Assembly (NCBI RefSeq): GCF_017310505.1 | Contig: NZ_CP065957.1 | Coordinates: 434,001 to 498,000 of the forward strand | DNA: 64,000 nucleotides | Source of the DNA: Methylacidiphilum caldifontis | GTDB lineage: Bacteria > Verrucomicrobiota > Verrucomicrobiia > Methylacidiphilales > Methylacidiphilaceae | Direction: 5' to 3' | In this document: piece by piece, positions 27,996 through 37,668 of the stretch | How the letters are laid out: the number at the start of each line of letters is the position of its first letter | Numbering within the stretch: position 1 is the stretch's first letter | Made by a program: the position numbers and the translations under genes | Notes under the pieces: model-generated | Databases searched by the model: none | What the model was told of the DNA's origin: nothing | What the model saw: the letters and a program-made list of their open reading frames with translations, nothing else

Positions 27996-30900
27996 TTACA
28001 AAGCCATAACCTCCTTGAGAAAAACAGAGACAAGAAAAACTTTTATCCGTGAAGAGTCGATATCAAGAAGCTGGCAAAGAGCTTTGCGGTAAAGAATAAG
28101 CTGAGAAAGGTATTTTTTAACAAGCTCTTCTTTCTTATCCAAAGAAATAGCATCAGTCTTAAAATCATAAATGGAACACTGGACATTCCCCAGTAAGTCT
28201 TTTTCAACATGAACCCGATCAAGCGTACCTCTGACCCACTGTCCTTCGACTTCAACACAAAAACTGCGTTCAATCCATATTTTTGTTTCTTCTTTGGGAG
28301 TGAATATTTCTTTAATGGATGGTGATTGCAAACAATCCAAGACTTCTTTAAAAGGATTTCTTTCTTTATCTTTCTGGCCGTATTCTAAAGCCTTTTGCTT
28401 GAGCTTGAATAAAATGTCTTCAGAAAGCCGTTCGATTTGGGAAAATATCTTATGAACGATTAACCCATGATCGATTCTTTTTCCCTTATCCAAAGAAAAT
28501 AAAGAATAAAGATTCAACTCCTGAGCGTTTGGTTCCAAAGTAGATGGAGAAACAAACTGGGTCCGGGATAGAGGCCTTGGCGGATAAGGAAAATCCTGGC
28601 TTTTTGCCTCCTTTTTTTCTTCTAGTTTGAAAAATTCTTTCTTAGGCCGAGGATTCCATTCCCTTTTTCCTGTTTCAAAAAGGGTTACCAAGGGGTAATC
28701 AGGAAAAAACAAGTTCCTGTGAAAAGACGTTGTTCCCAGTCCCTCAAGCAGCAAGTCCTGCCAATAAACCGACTGTCTGGTTGAGTTTTTTCCATTTGTT
28801 TGCTGCTGAATTTCTCCTACAATATATAATCCTTGTCTTGCCCTAGTCATGGCGACATAAAGAAGCGAAAGTTTTTCCAGCTGTTCTTCAGCAACAAGCT
28901 CTTCATACAAGCAGGACAATTGGGGTTCTTTCTCTGCAATCTCTTTCCGAGGAAGAAAAAAAAGCTTACTTTCCCCGCGACTGGATGTATATGCTATGGG
29001 AACATCCCGGGGTTTATTCATCGCTGTTTCTCGGCCCAGTAACTCAGTAACGATAACAACATCAAATTCAAGCCCCTTGGCACTATGCACCGTTCTGACT
29101 TGAACTGAAGAAGGATCTTCAGATAGGGGTAAAGAAAAATCTTTGTAATGACTTAAAAATCTCTCAAAATTTCTACTGCCCGTTTTATCGAAAGCCTGGC
29201 AAATCTGCAAAATCATCTCCATCCTTTCCTTGTGAAAGTCATCCAGCACTACAGCTTGTTGAAGAAGAGAAAAAAATTGAAAAGCTAGTCCTTCAAATCC
29301 TTCGAGAAAAAAAACTTTCCAAAACGCTTTTCTCCATGACACCTCATCCTGGAAAACCGAACCGAAGGGTGTACTTCTAAGCCACCCCAAAGCCAGGGAA
29401 TCTCCAGGGTGAGCTAAAGCTTGGACCAAGGCAAAGAAAAGTTTTCCAATCAAACTATCCTTTCCGGGATAAAGCTTTCCTTCCAAGGATACTCTTAAAG
29501 AAGGACACAAGGAAAGATGTTGAAAAATAGCCTCAGCTTTCCTGTTGGTTTGAACAAGAATGGCACAACTCAAATGTCGTTCTTGAGGTTTTATCTCTTC
29601 AACCAACAGTTTTTCTAGAGCCTCATACAGGGAAATACAATTATCGGTCTCTTCCTCTTCCCCATTCTCTTCAACAAAGTTCTCTCCATTTTTTTCTTTT
29701 TTAGCTGTCTCAACGCACAAAAAACAGCTATATCCTTCCAGTTCTACATCCATGGCTTGTTGATCAACCCATCTTTTCTTCCATTTCTCTAAAGATTCGG
29801 GTAAAAGTTTATCAATCACTTCAAAATTACCAAAGATCATGTTAACAAAATCCAAGATAGCCTTGGATGATCTTCTTGAACCGATCAGCTCCTCCCTTTT
29901 TAGTTTGTACTGGGACTCGACTGAATCGATCAGTTCACTGCATGCTCCCCTCCACCCATAAATGCTTTGTTTTGGATCTCCAACACAGAAAAAAGACCGT
30001 GACCCATCCTGGTATTGGATCAGCTCGTCAACAAAAAGCTTGATCACTTTCCATTGTAATAGACTCGTATCCTGGAACTCATCGATGAGAAAATGATTCC
30101 ATTTTTGGTCAAGGTTGTACAAAAAAGGATAAGAACTGTTTAATCCAGTGGCTTCTAAGATGATCCTCGGAATATCTTCAAAACTGCAAAAACCCTGGTT
30201 GGTTACACTTTTTCGATAATAAAGATCATAAACGCTCAGTAGGTGCGCCACAGCTCGAGTCCTGCGGTGGGATTTTTCAATAAAATAATCGATCGTCTTT
30301 TCTGCTAGCTTTCCCAATGCAGAAGCTAGAGGCTCGGCCAAAGGATATTTTTTCCTTTCCAAAGTTATTTGATCACATTGAGCTGTTTGAGGATCGTAAG
30401 CTTTCAAGACATTCTGATACAGTCTTGGAAGGGAGTTGATTTTCAACTTTTGTTCCTCCCATGTTTTAGTCGGCATATCCAGAGATTTTAGGTAGGATCC
30501 AATCTCATCGAGCAGGGAAAGAAAAGCTGGATCTTTAATTGTCTCCTCGTTACTTGTAACCAACCGAGGATCTCCCCATAAATCTACACTGGGAAAATCA
30601 GAGAAATAAGGATAGTATTTCTGTACCAAGGATAAGTAGTTTGAAAAGATTGTCTTAAGATCATCCCCCAAGAAAACCTTAAAGTTGTCTACAAAAGAAG
30701 GGTCAAACTCCTTTGAACTTAATACGTTCCTGATTAATTCCACTTGGATGGTTTTTTTAGCTTTTTCATCCAGGATTGAGAAACGGGCAAAACTAGTCCT
30801 TTTATCAAGCGGAATGTAATTCAGTAGAAAATAAAAAAAAGAGTCGATCGTTTGAAAATGCAGGGAAGGAAGATGTTCGATAAGCATTTTTAATGCTCGA

Positions 30901-31160
30901 CAGGCCTTTTTATTTTGGGAAAAAAGATCTGGCTCTATCCCTTCTCTATCTGTTAAAGGAACTGCTAGCTTGGCTAAAGTTGAAAATAGCCGATCTACGA
31001 TTTCCTGGGCCGCTTTTTTTGTAAAAGTAATAACTACCAGCGAATGGGGAAGAATTTCACCCATTAACAGCTCAAGAACTCTTTCAACTAGCTTATGAGT
31101 CTTTCCCACTCCAGCAGAAGCTACGACTATCAAGTGGTCTAACTGTTTTTCCCTGTTCAT
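27996..31160 (-). CDS. addA: AddA/RecB-type helicase-nuclease
   Basis: ATP-dependent helicase and nuclease subunit for double-strand break repair. UvrD-family motifs in order: P-loop VVASAGVGKTHKLVERVL (residues 12-29), ITFTKKAAQEIVDRLF (Ia), LIDEFQDTSLLQW (II), GDPKQSIYGWRGA (III), VRTVHSAKGLEFDVVIV (V) and LLYVAMTRARQGLYIVG (VI). The C-terminal PD-(D/E)xK nuclease has GTLDRV followed by YDFKTDAI. The start at 31160 is chosen because the ATG lies 19 bp after the addB end and next to the P-loop, as in family members. 1054 aa. Confidence 0.9.
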   Translation of the reverse strand: MNREKQLDHLIVVASAGVGKTHKLVERVLELLMGEILPHSLVVITFTKKAAQEIVDRLFSTLAKLAVPLTDREGIEPDLFSQNKKACRALKMLIEHLPSLHFQTIDSFFYFLLNYIPLDKRTSFARFSILDEKAKKTIQVELIRNVLSSKEFDPSFVDNFKVFLGDDLKTIFSNYLSLVQKYYPYFSDFPSVDLWGDPRLVTSNEETIKDPAFLSLLDEIGSYLKSLDMPTKTWEEQKLKINSLPRLYQNVLKAYDPQTAQCDQITLERKKYPLAEPLASALGKLAEKTIDYFIEKSHRRTRAVAHLLSVYDLYYRKSVTNQGFCSFEDIPRIILEATGLNSSYPFLYNLDQKWNHFLIDEFQDTSLLQWKVIKLFVDELIQYQDGSRSFFCVGDPKQSIYGWRGACSELIDSVESQYKLKREELIGSRRSSKAILDFVNMIFGNFEVIDKLLPESLEKWKKRWVDQQAMDVELEGYSCFLCVETAKKEKNGENFVEENGEEEETDNCISLYEALEKLLVEEIKPQERHLSCAILVQTNRKAEAIFQHLSLCPSLRVSLEGKLYPGKDSLIGKLFFALVQALAHPGDSLALGWLRSTPFGSVFQDEVSWRKAFWKVFFLEGFEGLAFQFFSLLQQAVVLDDFHKERMEMILQICQAFDKTGSRNFERFLSHYKDFSLPLSEDPSSVQVRTVHSAKGLEFDVVIVTELLGRETAMNKPRDVPIAYTSSRGESKLFFLPRKEIAEKEPQLSCLYEELVAEEQLEKLSLLYVAMTRARQGLYIVGEIQQQTNGKNSTRQSVYWQDLLLEGLGTTSFHRNLFFPDYPLVTLFETGKREWNPRPKKEFFKLEEKKEAKSQDFPYPPRPLSRTQFVSPSTLEPNAQELNLYSLFSLDKGKRIDHGLIVHKIFSQIERLSEDILFKLKQKALEYGQKDKERNPFKEVLDCLQSPSIKEIFTPKEETKIWIERSFCVEVEGQWVRGTLDRVHVEKDLLGNVQCSIYDFKTDAISLDKKEELVKKYLSQLILYRKALCQLLDIDSSRIKVFLVSVFLKEVMAL

Positions 31161-31179
31161 CGTTTTGTTTAAGCTATAG

Positions 31180-33930
31180 CTAAATAGGAGGTTCAAAAAT
31201 TTCTTCTGGACTGCTGTCAAACCAAAAATTCCAGGATGGATAACGCCAAATATCCGCCTTGGGATTGGGAGGCCAAAATTTATTTTCTTTTATCGCTTTG
31301 ACGACCTTGGAAATAGATTTGGTACTCTCTTCAAGAAAATGGGATTTATCAACTGGCCAAAGTTTTAAAAGGTCATTTTCTTCCCTGTGAGAAAGAAAAT
31401 AAAAAGCTACCGTGAGGCTTTTCCCCGCTGCCACTGATTTTAACCCATGGTAATACAAAGGAAGTTGAAAATTTAACCATCGCCACTTTTTCCCTTCGAA
31501 TAAAAAATAAGCTTCAGTAGGGGGTAGCTCTTCATTGGATCTAACCGATTTTAAATGGGTTCGGAAAGGGGCCTGGGCTTTCATAGCTTTATAATCGATG
31601 ATTTGGAACTCTTCTTCCCTCTGGTCTATTCGATCTATACGACCCCGGATCAACATTCCCTCTATTTCGAGTTCAACTGGTTTTTCTACATCCACAATCT
31701 GCCATCCTTCTTTTTTTCTAGCCGCTTGAAACAAGGAAAAGGTTTTAAGCCTACCCAACATCGCTTTTTGCTGGAAATGTAAAGCTAAAGTTCTTGTCTT
31801 TCCATAACGGTTGGTCAAAGTTTTTTCCAATTGATCCGAAAGAAACAAAAAGATTTGATCGGGATCTACAAGTTCTCTTGACTCATAATTTTTTCCAAAG
31901 AAGGTCAAAACCTCATGGAGAATTCTGCCAAAATCAGATTCAATGAGTTCGGCTTGGGGTAAGACCAAGGGTTGCCATCCTAGCCTATGTTTTATATAAA
32001 AGTAAAAAGGACAGCTCAAATAATCGTTAAGCGCACTGACTGAAAGGCATTCTTTGTTATTCAACGAAGGAGAAGGTAGTTTTAATTTAAATGAATCAGT
32101 TTTTCCCCTGGGAATGGTTTGGCTTGGCAAGGAACTGAACAGGGTAGATACTCGTCTAGGTAATTCTTTATCCTTCAGGAGAAAAAGAAGACGGGAAGGA
32201 TACAAGACCTCTCCGTCACTGTCTCGTTTAGATAAAAAAATGTCTATTCTACCCCTCCTACTTAACCTTTCGGAAAGATAACGGAGCAACAGCCCATCTC
32301 GGGTAAGACGCATTTCTTGGCTTTTAAGTCCCAACTGTTTCCTTCTCTCCTCATCCAAAATCATGTTAGTTCCTATGGACTTGGGTACATCTCCTTCTTG
32401 GAATCCCGCAAGAACCAGATGCGAAGCATCATCCCAAAGCAACTCAAGCCATCCTTTAAGTTCTAACCTTGGAGATTTCCTATCATAAAACAGTCTTTCT
32501 TCGTTCATTTCATCCAGCATCAAGGAGAGGAAATCACGACAATCAGCTGGGGCAATGGATGGGGCAAGCAGGCAAAACTGTTCTAGCCGTGTGGTTAAGA
32601 GAGAACTCCATTGAGGGATAATTTCTTGAAATGACTCTGAAAAGTTTTCCAGAGCCTCTGCAAAGAAGCTCAATAGCTTTTGTGGCCATTGATCGGATTT
32701 CAAACCATCCAAGAACCGATTTACACAGCTAACAAGCCCTTGAGTTTCAGGAGGACTCTCTCCTAAATCATCGAAAAACAAGGGAATCCTTTCCATGGTA
32801 AAGCGGTCAAGGCTAGACAAAAATGTATCAAACTTGCCTGGATACCTTTTTTGAAACCATTCGTAATAAAGGGGGCTACGGATAAACTGAGAAAGGTTGT
32901 TCCAGGAAGGATCGTTAAGCAGTTCTTTTAAATGGAGGAAAAAATCATAAAAAGGGGTTTCCTTATAAGAAATTCCCGAGTAGTCGAAAAAAGGAATATT
33001 ATTTTTCTTGAGCTCTTCTTTTAGGATCGCTGTTCCCTGTTCGCGACAGAGTCCAATAGTCGTCGCCTCCTCATAATTTTCACCTGAAATCAGCTTAACA
33101 ATCTCTTTAACCGTGGCTATTTCATCCCCATATAAATGGATGCATTCATCACTAATTGGAATTGTAAGCTCTCTCCAAGAGTCTTCGATAGGCAACCCCT
33201 TAGCATCAAAAAAGGGAGCCAGATCAGAAGTGGCCGGCAGAAGCACGTCAATCTTGGAGAACTCCTTTAACCCTTCCAGGAACTTAATGGCTAAAGGATT
33301 TGGATCCAGACAACCCGCAACCACTATATTCTTAATTGCAGGGGGGAGCTTAGGCTCTTGTAATAACTGATGGTAGAAGAAAAAAGGATCGATTAATCCC
33401 CTTTTTCCAAGGGTAGAAAAATACTCCTGTTCAAGGAGTGCTAAACTTTTATGAAAACCCTCTTCAGCAGGTTGAATGGATGATAAATCTTTGAGGGTCA
33501 AATTTTTTTCTGCAAGTTCATCTTGTGTATCGATAATTACCGTAGTTAGTGAAAGAAGATTTTCAAAATCCCCGCTTTTCATGCTCCAAGACTCAAGGAC
33601 TCGGTTTTGGAAAGCTTGGTTAAGAACGCTTACCCAAGCAAGCTTCCTTTGCATCCGACTGGCTACTTTCTTAAGATCCAGCCAGCCGTCTGGATGAATT
33701 TCGAAGAGGGTCATCGGGGTAATGATCGTGGGGAGGACAAATCCTTGGCCATATTTATTCTTGATGGCTTCAACAAGCATCAGTGCTGAAAATCTGGTGG
33801 GGACGATAACAAGAAATTCAGAAAAATCAGCAACCTTGTCCAAACAATGGTTATTTCTTAAAGAAAGCCACTCTACGACACTTACAGGAAAAGGATCTTG
33901 CACACCCAGAAACTGCCGCTCAAAATCCAT
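31180..33930 (-). CDS. addB: AddB-type nuclease subunit (PD-(D/E)xK)
   Basis: Partner of AddA. The N-terminal two thirds are an inactivated helicase-like region without a Walker A motif; LVLAGFQEGDVPKSIG and RDGLLLRYLSERLSRRGRIDIFL match the helicase-2-like part. The C-terminal nuclease (about residues 635-916) has LSVSALNDYLSCPFYFYIKH, IRGRIDRIDQREE and FQIIDYKAMK. The AddB [4Fe-4S] cluster needs one Cys before and a CxxC-x5-C after the nuclease; only the first region has a Cys here and the last 60 residues have none, so the cluster is probably absent. Directly upstream of addA. Confidence 0.82.
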   Translation of the reverse strand: MDFERQFLGVQDPFPVSVVEWLSLRNNHCLDKVADFSEFLVIVPTRFSALMLVEAIKNKYGQGFVLPTIITPMTLFEIHPDGWLDLKKVASRMQRKLAWVSVLNQAFQNRVLESWSMKSGDFENLLSLTTVIIDTQDELAEKNLTLKDLSSIQPAEEGFHKSLALLEQEYFSTLGKRGLIDPFFFYHQLLQEPKLPPAIKNIVVAGCLDPNPLAIKFLEGLKEFSKIDVLLPATSDLAPFFDAKGLPIEDSWRELTIPISDECIHLYGDEIATVKEIVKLISGENYEEATTIGLCREQGTAILKEELKKNNIPFFDYSGISYKETPFYDFFLHLKELLNDPSWNNLSQFIRSPLYYEWFQKRYPGKFDTFLSSLDRFTMERIPLFFDDLGESPPETQGLVSCVNRFLDGLKSDQWPQKLLSFFAEALENFSESFQEIIPQWSSLLTTRLEQFCLLAPSIAPADCRDFLSLMLDEMNEERLFYDRKSPRLELKGWLELLWDDASHLVLAGFQEGDVPKSIGTNMILDEERRKQLGLKSQEMRLTRDGLLLRYLSERLSRRGRIDIFLSKRDSDGEVLYPSRLLFLLKDKELPRRVSTLFSSLPSQTIPRGKTDSFKLKLPSPSLNNKECLSVSALNDYLSCPFYFYIKHRLGWQPLVLPQAELIESDFGRILHEVLTFFGKNYESRELVDPDQIFLFLSDQLEKTLTNRYGKTRTLALHFQQKAMLGRLKTFSLFQAARKKEGWQIVDVEKPVELEIEGMLIRGRIDRIDQREEEFQIIDYKAMKAQAPFRTHLKSVRSNEELPPTEAYFLFEGKKWRWLNFQLPLYYHGLKSVAAGKSLTVAFYFLSHREENDLLKLWPVDKSHFLEESTKSISKVVKAIKENKFWPPNPKADIWRYPSWNFWFDSSPEEIFEPPI

Positions 33931-34067
33931 TTTTCCATGCTAACATTTTTTTATGCTCTAACCAACAAAAAGAAAACTCAACCAATTGCAAAGTTTAAAT
34001 GACTTAAAGCTTGCTTTTTATACCTATTCAGTTCATTTATAACAAAAAGGATTATCTTACTCTTGAT

Positions 34068-34143
<76 letters not shown>

Positions 34144-34791
34144 TTTATTAGAATCGGAAACGCTCCTCTTTTCCCAGTTGTGTGAGGTGCATCAAATGGT
34201 ATTGTTGTCAATTTGCAGCATTACCAAAAAATCTGACTAATGGAAGAAACAACTGCTAGAATGGCAGACAAGATCAGCAATTGATAACATCACGCGGAGT
34301 TCAAGGCATTGCACGAAAAAAAACTATCAACCAACCGAATAAAGACAGGGATATATCTGGTCGTGGCAAGTGGTTGAAAGAAACAAGCACTTCTGGAACT
34401 ACCTAGATTCCTTGACCTCAGAAAAAGCGTGATTCTAAAGCCACCGAGTTGCAGATGCATGAACTCTTCAAGCATATCGAGAGCTTGGTGGAACAAACAA
34501 TGACTAAAAAAAGTTCGATCCTCTAGGTTGAGGTCGTCATGCCACGATTGACCAGCCAGAGTTTTTTCTTAAAAAAATCAGCCTCTTTCGTTAAAAAGGG
34601 TAAATATAATTTATGTCAAGAATACCATCTTTCACTCATAGACTCGGTAAGGCTCTTTGGTGAAAATCTACCACCAAGGAATAATTCTTAGGAGAGTACA
34701 AACTTCGGAAGTACAATCTGGATTGCTCGTGTTCAATAATACTAGTGTAAGATTTAATATTGCATCCTAACTCAAAGCACGAGAATCTCGA
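34144..34791. other. Gene-poor stretch after tRNA-Gly, probable decayed sequence
   Basis: About 650 bp without an intact gene. Short protein-like plus-strand stretches separated by stops are visible, for example around 34255-34370 (EFKALHEKKLSTNRIKTGIY) and, in another frame, around 34440-34505 (KATELQMHELFKHIESLVEQ). They look like remnants of a coding sequence broken by stops and frame changes, but no family is recognisable. The 34290-34496 minus-strand frame shows no protein character. Confidence 0.4.
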
Positions 34792-35349
34792 TCAACAAGT
34801 CCAGGTCATCGTTCGCAGTGTAGTGATCGACTTTTCTAAGTGAATTCGAATGATGGCAAGTGTATGGGACTTATCCTTGTCAGTCTGCTCACGCAAATCC
34901 CGATCAGCAAAAACTGATAGGCTGGTTATTAAGGCATCGTCCTCTAATAGACAATAGAAGTATGGTTTTTCCACTTCTTGAGGATAGTCATTCTCTGGTA
35001 TTTCCTGTTCTTTAGGAATTCTAAGGGCATCTAGGAGTGTCTTAAGGCGGTTATCGAGATCACCAACCTGCGAAAGCATAGTTCCAGGCTCTTCCGGAAC
35101 AAGAAGAAGCACCTCAAGATGAACGATATGCATATCACTCTCACGTATAAGTGCTACCGGCTGAAATCCACGAATAGAATCTGGTGGTTTTTTATGCAAT
35201 TCTTTTTCAATACTTTCCTTGACATGTTGCATTGGCCTCCGGTCAAGTAAGCATTTTATTTGTGGATGGAATACACGTCGAATGGTCTGCTTAGACTCGG
35301 GTCTCCCATTGCTTACCAAGGATCCTTCGTAAATTAAACGGAACTCCAC
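34792..35349 (-). CDS. RusA-like protein (possible structure-specific nuclease)
   Basis: Start chosen at the GTG at 35349 because GGGAGG (35357-35362) lies seven bases upstream, and the product then begins VEFRLIYEGSL. The 185-aa protein has the acidic pattern of RusA Holliday-junction resolvases: GDLDNRLKTLLDAL (D97, D99, D107) followed about 30 residues later by LLEDDALITSLSV (D137, D138). RusA proteins use such Asp residues to bind metal, and the DxDN...LDAL...DD spacing is similar, though the rest is diverged. Function is inference. It follows a broken gene by 58 bp on the same strand in an island-like region. Confidence 0.6.
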   Translation of the reverse strand: MEFRLIYEGSLVSNGRPESKQTIRRVFHPQIKCLLDRRPMQHVKESIEKELHKKPPDSIRGFQPVALIRESDMHIVHLEVLLLVPEEPGTMLSQVGDLDNRLKTLLDALRIPKEQEIPENDYPQEVEKPYFYCLLEDDALITSLSVFADRDLREQTDKDKSHTLAIIRIHLEKSITTLRTMTWTC

Positions 35350-35407
35350 CTTTATTCCTCCCACGATCGCGTCCACTTATATTGATATCATATTAGTAAC
35401 CAGCGCC

Positions 35408-36283
35408 TCAATGATATTTTATTGACACTTTTATTACAGCTTTTCTCGCTTTTACAATTGGAAATAAAAGGAAATAGAAAAAAGGAGTACAATTCTTTAC
35501 ATTTTTGAGATGAGAGACTTGGCTTTGTGAAGTGTGAATACACAAATGAGTCCCTATCTTCCAGCTTCGTATAACTAATTCGTCTTGAGCATTAAGACGA
35601 GGGTAAACCTTTCTCAAAAGGTCTCAATATTCCGGCAAAAAGCAGATTTCAGGTTGAGGAAATGCATAGCGAAAGACTTCTTCTTTCAATACTGTCACCT
35701 TCTGCATATTGTTGTCGTCGGATTTTAAGATTAACTTAAGCTCTAATCTTCTAAATACTCTCTACTCGTACTGCTTCAAAATTGCGAGAATATCGGAAAA
35801 TTACAGATGGTCTTCTAAGGCCTGGAGACATCCGCGGTAAAATGAATAAGTTGCAGCAACCTTTTGCTACGGGTATCTTTTTTCATTGGGCGAAGTGTTT
35901 AAACCTCCTAACCAAGAACATGATAAATCTTGGGGGTATATATTTGAACAGGACAAGTTAAGTAAATCACTTAAGACATTGCTGAGAGCAATTAGAGTTC
36001 TCGACGGTTCTTTCGGGATCAAATATTCAACAACATTTAATAAAATCTCATTATAAAAATGCTCATATTTTGCACTATCTATAACTGGAAATTTTTTACT
36101 AAATGTGTTCTATAACATGCTTAAGGCTTTTTCAACATACCCACAATTAGCGAGAAACCGTATTTGATCAGTCTTTCGACAGCAAGGGAAAAACTGGTAT
36201 TGCACAAGCTTTATTTTTAATCTTTCTTCTTTTCGTCTGCGAGAATCAAATGAGGTATTCATGGGCTTGGAAGAGATGAGCAT
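35408..36283 (-). pseudogene. Eroded gene of unknown function (five in-frame stops)
   Basis: Reading the minus strand from the ATG at 36283 in one frame gives about 290 codons down to a TGA at 35408, interrupted by only five stops (TAG, TAG, TAA, TAG, TGA), about three times fewer than expected for AT-rich noncoding DNA. The segments between stops read like protein: RKTDQIRFLANCGYVEKALS, then YEHFYNEILLNVVEYLIPKE, then VFRYAFPQPEICFLPEY, then VYPRLNAQDELVIRSWKIG. The last piece alone is open (35408-35617). No frameshift is needed, so decay seems recent on that scale. I cannot name the family. It precedes the RusA-like gene and was probably co-transcribed with it. Confidence 0.55.
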
Positions 36284-36325
36284 TTCTAAAGACTCTGAAT
36301 CATTTAGTTATCCGAACTTGTTCAT

Positions 36326-36357
36326 ATTGAACAATAGGAATATTTCCTATATTCAAT
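36326..36357. repeat. Imperfect palindrome upstream of the eroded gene
   Basis: Nested arms: ATTGAA (36326-36331) with TTCAAT (36352-36357), and ATAGGAA (36334-36340) with TTCCTAT (36344-36350) around a TAT centre. It lies 43 bp before the ATG of the eroded minus-strand gene and 176 bp after the next upstream gene. No T-run follows, so an operator or recombination site is more likely than a terminator. Confidence 0.4.
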
Positions 36358-36532
36358 AGAAATTTTATTGACCCCTCACCTATTGACAGAGAAACGTTAT
36401 ACTTTTATTTTCGAAAAACCTTTTACTCTGCTCACAAGTAATGAGAAAAAAAATTTGTCATTGTAAACAAAGCAACGAAGCTTAAAACAACAGGCAAACC
36501 CCAAAATACAAAACCCAAAACAATCTGTTTCC

Positions 36533-37603
36533 TTATTTCTGAGAAATCACATACAGCAAGGCGGTATCTAGGATCATCCAGAGAAGGGACAAGATAAGGA
36601 CAATTTCAACAGCGATAAAGAAATTGGTCGATATAAATTCCCTTGCCGAGTTGTAGGATTGTTCTACCCGGTCTAGCTTGACTTTTACAGCTGAAGCGAT
36701 GTCGTCGATATCAAATTCTTTTTCCACGTACTTATAAATCGTCCGCAGGTGCCAATCTGAAGCTATCTGGTTAACATTGGCAAAGACCGAGTATATCGAC
36801 TCGACAATCGATAGTTTATCTTGAACGAAATTCATCCCCTCTTCAGAAAATTTCTGGTAGCGTTGGGGCATCATCCAAAACTTATACCATGGAGGCAAAT
36901 GGGCTAAAATAGTCTGGGCCTTGTCCAGTTCCCTATCCAACAAGAAATTATAGGAACGCAAGTTCCAGTAAAGGGCATAGACAAGCCGGATGATATTCAA
37001 TATGACCTGGGATTCGTAAGAAGAGACGACTGCTCCAAACCTTTTGATCAGGATCAACTCGTTTTCGTAATAGCCAAAGTTAATCAATTTCTCGTTCTGG
37101 AGTACAAAGGGAGAAAGGCTATCGTAGTTGGGTTCCCCTGAAACAATACCATAAAGTCTCTTATAATGCTGTTCAATAAAGGCTTCAGCATCTTTGACAA
37201 TTCCAGGTTCCAAAGAGAAAATAGGAAATAGGTCTAGTTCTTCAAGACGGTACACATACTGGTAGCTTGCAAACTGCTTGGCTTGTTCAATTAAACTGTT
37301 CACGAACGTCTTGACCCAGGCCAATATCCCCAAAGAACCCACGTTAATTGATCGCACTTCTATGGCAAGCGATGTCAGGAAAGCCATCTCTGCTTCGATG
37401 GGAAAAGAGACTTCAATAAGCCCTACACCAAACTTATAAATCTGGGTAACGACTTGAGCTTTAGCAGAAAATTTGTCCTTGAAAGAAACGAGGTGCGTGG
37501 TCCTTGTTGAAATTTCTTTGACAATCCTGTTGGCTTCCTCACCTCCAAACTCAAGTTCCAAACCCAAATCAAAAGGAATAAGAATTGAAACCTCCGCTTT
37601 CAT
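36533..37603 (-). CDS. RMD1/DUF155-like protein with C-terminal membrane anchor (tentative)
   Basis: Family assignment is tentative. Architecture resembles the RMD1/DUF155 group: an N-terminal alpha/beta part with VVTQIYKFGVGLIEVSF (in DUF155 an FxYGxxVFW strand), a long helical middle, a coiled segment (YKYVEKEFDIDDIASAVKVK, about residues 290-325), and one C-terminal membrane helix (about 328-350, FIAVEIVLILSLLWMILDTA). In eukaryotes such proteins are mitochondrial membrane proteins; bacterial roles are unclear. 356 aa. It borders the eroded region and is 65 bp after a membrane-protein gene. Confidence 0.5.
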   Translation of the reverse strand: MKAEVSILIPFDLGLELEFGGEEANRIVKEISTRTTHLVSFKDKFSAKAQVVTQIYKFGVGLIEVSFPIEAEMAFLTSLAIEVRSINVGSLGILAWVKTFVNSLIEQAKQFASYQYVYRLEELDLFPIFSLEPGIVKDAEAFIEQHYKRLYGIVSGEPNYDSLSPFVLQNEKLINFGYYENELILIKRFGAVVSSYESQVILNIIRLVYALYWNLRSYNFLLDRELDKAQTILAHLPPWYKFWMMPQRYQKFSEEGMNFVQDKLSIVESIYSVFANVNQIASDWHLRTIYKYVEKEFDIDDIASAVKVKLDRVEQSYNSAREFISTNFFIAVEIVLILSLLWMILDTALLYVISQK

Positions 37604-37668
37604 TTCCTCTCTTAGCGCTTTGAAAATATATAGCAGGACCGACTCTTCGGAAAATGAAAACCCTCAAG

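Noticed and set aside
34290-34496. 68-aa minus-strand frame in the eroded region
   Set aside because: Composition random; the plus strand shows more protein-like remnants.
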